Shown here: positions 61,932 through 64,000 of the stretch, piece after piece
How the letters are laid out: each line of letters begins with the position of its first letter
How positions within the stretch are numbered: the stretch's first letter is position 1
Assembly (NCBI GenBank): GCA_024760905.1
Contig: CM045733.1
Location: 34,649,501-34,713,500, forward strand
Direction: 5' to 3'
DNA from: Plotosus lineatus
Taxonomy: Eukaryota > Chordata > Actinopteri > Siluriformes > Plotosidae
DNA length: 64,000 bases
The notes under the pieces: generated by a model
Told to the model about the DNA's origin: nothing
What the model saw: the letters and a program-made list of their open reading frames with translations, nothing else
The model's database searches: none
Position numbers and translations under genes: made by a program

Positions 61932-64000
61932 TTATGACAGGAAAAGATAGAGAGCTGGTTGACATGATGCAGAGGAGGAAGGTGGACATACTATGTGTTC
62001 AGGAGACCAGGTGGAAAGGTAGCAATGCTAGAAACTTAGGAGCGGGGTTTAAGCTGTTTTTTCATGGTGTGGATGGGAAGAGAAATGGAGTAGAAGACAT
62101 CTTGAAGGAGGGGTTTGTCAGGAATGTTCTAGAAGTGAAAAGAGTATCAGACAGAGTGATGAGTCTCAAGTTAGAAATTGAAGGTGTGATGTTCAATGTT
62201 GTTAGTGCTTATGCCCCACAGGCAGGATGTGAGCTAGAAGAGAAGGAGAGATTCTGGAGTGAGTTAGATGAAGTGATGCAGAGTACCCCCCCCCCCCCCC
62301 CCCAGAGGTGAAAGAGTGGTCATTGGTGCAGACTTCAATGGACATGTTGGTACAGGAAACAAAGGGGACGAGGAAGTGAAGGGCAGGTTTGGTATCCAGG
62401 ACAAGAATACAGAAGGACAGATGTTGGTAGATTTTGCAAAAAGGATGGAAATGGCTGTGTTAAATACTTTCTTCCAGAAGAGACAGGAGCATAGAGTTAC
62501 TTATAAAAGCGGAAGTCGGAGCACACAGGTAGACTACATCCTGTGTAGGCGATCATAGGAAATCAGTGACTGCAAAATAGTAGCGGGTGAGAGTGTTGCC
62601 AAATAGCATAAGATGGTGGTGTGCAGGATGTTGCTGATGGTGAGGAAGGTGAAGAAGGCAAAGGCAGAGCAGAAGAAAAAGTGGTGGAAGCTGAAAAAGG
62701 AAGAGTGTTGTATTGTCTTCAAGGAGGAGGTGAAAATGGCTTTGGGTGGTCAGGAAGTGCTTCCAGATGATTGGACAACTACAGCTAATGTGATTAGGGA
62801 GACAGGTAGGAGAGTACTTGGTGTGTCATCTGGAAGGAGAGGAGAGAAGGAGACTTGGTGGTGGAATGAGGAAGTGCAGGAGTGTGTACAAAGGAAGAGG
62901 ATAGCTAAGAAGAAGTAGGACATAGAGAGGACTGAAGAGAGTAAACAGGAGTACAGGGAGACACAGCGTAAGGCGAAAGTAGCAGTGGCTAAGGCCAAAC
63001 AGAGGGCGTATGATGACTTGTATGCTCAGTGGGAAAGTAAAGAGGGAAAAAATTATTTATACAGGTTGGCACAGCAGAGAAATAGAGATGGGAAGGATGT
63101 GCAGCAAGTTAGAGTGATTAAGGATAGAGAGGGAAATGTACTGACTGATGACCGAAGTGTGCTGGGAAGATGGAAAAAGTACCTTGAAGAGCTGATGAAT
63201 GAGGAGAATGAGAGAAAAAAGAGTAGAAGATGTGACTGTAAGTAGGACAGGACCAGGAAGTAGCAAGGATTAGTAAAGGTGAAGTGAGGAGGGCATTGAA
63301 GAGGATGAAGAATGGAAAGGCAGTTGGTCCTGATGACATACCGGTGGAGGTATGGAAGTGTTTAGGAGAGGTAGCAGTAGATTTCCTGACAAGAACATTC
63401 AACAAGGTCTTAGAGAGTGAGAGGATACCAGAGGAATGGAGGAGAAGTGTGCTGGTGTCCATTTTTAAGAACAAGGGAGATGTGCAGAGTTGTGGCAACT
63501 CCAGAGGGATAAAGTTGATGAGCCATACGATGAAGTTATGGGAACGAATAGTGAAAGCGAGACTAAGGGCATCAGTCAGCATCTGTGAACAACAGTTTGG
63601 TTTCATGGCAAGAAAGAGCACCACAGATGCAGTGTTTGCTTTGAGGATGTTAATAGAGAAATACAGAGAAGGTCAGAAGGAGCTGCATTGTGCCTTTATG
63701 GATCTGGAGAAAGCATATGACAGGGTGCCGAGAGAAGAACTGTGGCATTGCATGAGGAAGTCTGGAGTGGCAGAAAAGTATGTTAGAGTGGTGCAGGACA
63801 TGTATGAGAGACGTAAGACAGTGCTGAGGTGTGCTGTCGGTGTGACAGAAGAGTTCAAGGTGGAGGTAGGACTGCATCAAGGGTCAGTGGTGAGGTGTGC
63901 TGTCGGCATTACCGACGAATTCAAGGTGGAGGTGGGACTGCATCAAGTATCAGCTCTGAGCCCCTTCTTGTTTGCTATGGTGATGGACAGGCTGACAGAC
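61932..64000 (+). mobile_element. RTE/BovB-like LINE, copy C (5'-truncated, runs off window)
   Basis: Starts at TGKDRELVDMMQRR, missing the first endonuclease residues. Endonuclease motifs DILCVQETRWKG, VVSAYAPQAGCELEEKE and VIGADFNGHVGTGNKGDE are present, then RT motifs [30 protein letters not shown] and [10 protein letters not shown] poly-C run at 62286-62303 shifts the frame. A 66-bp segment is duplicated at 63826-63957. The FADD region lies beyond the edge. Confidence 0.92.

Overview
The window looks like ray-finned (probably teleost) fish nuclear DNA. It is AT-rich, intron-exon structured and packed with fish-type repeats: Tc1/mariner, pogo/Tigger-like MITEs, hAT-like and TTAA-type DNA transposons, an RTE/BovB-like LINE with a matching tRNA-derived SINE, a Penelope-like relic, an R2-type (restriction-like-endonuclease) retroelement, and very many (TA)n, (CA)n and (CT)n microsatellites. 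There is one host gene. No bacterial features, CRISPR arrays or free-standing RNA genes were found.

The host gene is a TMEM63 (OSCA/TMEM63 mechanosensitive cation channel) gene on the + strand, most like TMEM63A. I could place 20 coding exons from the ATG at 20504 to a donor after 61437. All join in frame with GT-AG introns (733 codons), covering the extracellular N-terminus, the predicted 11 membrane segments and the cytosolic domain. The 5' untranslated exon(s) were not recognised. The last coding exon(s) with the C-terminal tail lie beyond the right edge.

Layout: 1-2.8 kb, a 19-bp-unit minisatellite with higher-order structure. 2.8-20.5 kb, upstream DNA made almost entirely of transposons: a dead I/Jockey-type LINE, nested Tc1 elements, pogo-like elements with helix-turn-helix remnants, and an RTE copy. 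20.5-61.4 kb, TMEM63A. Its 11.9-kb intron 2 holds a 3.3-kb TIR element with a hAT inside, a LINE-bearing inverted repeat, and a hAT-like element containing an RTE copy. Intron 5 holds Penelope and TTAA-type elements. Intron 6 holds SINEs, a perfect hairpin, MITEs and Tc1 debris. Intron 11 holds a pogo-like end and an R2-type retroelement sitting in the TA tract of a MITE. 61.9-64 kb, a third RTE copy that runs off the edge.

The best leads are: (1) the R2-type retroelement at 49.7-53.1 kb, with a single open frame broken only by three nonsense codons and an atypical reverse transcriptase; (2) a 118-codon P2X7-like cysteine-rich ORF inside a TTAA-flanked 12-bp-TIR element; (3) a Penelope GIY-YIG relic framed by a ~280-bp inverted repeat; (4) a modular SINE with two alternative tails, one carrying both ends of its LINE partner; (5) microsatellites crowding the splice sites of TMEM63A. 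All repeat-family names are from reading only; no database search was run.
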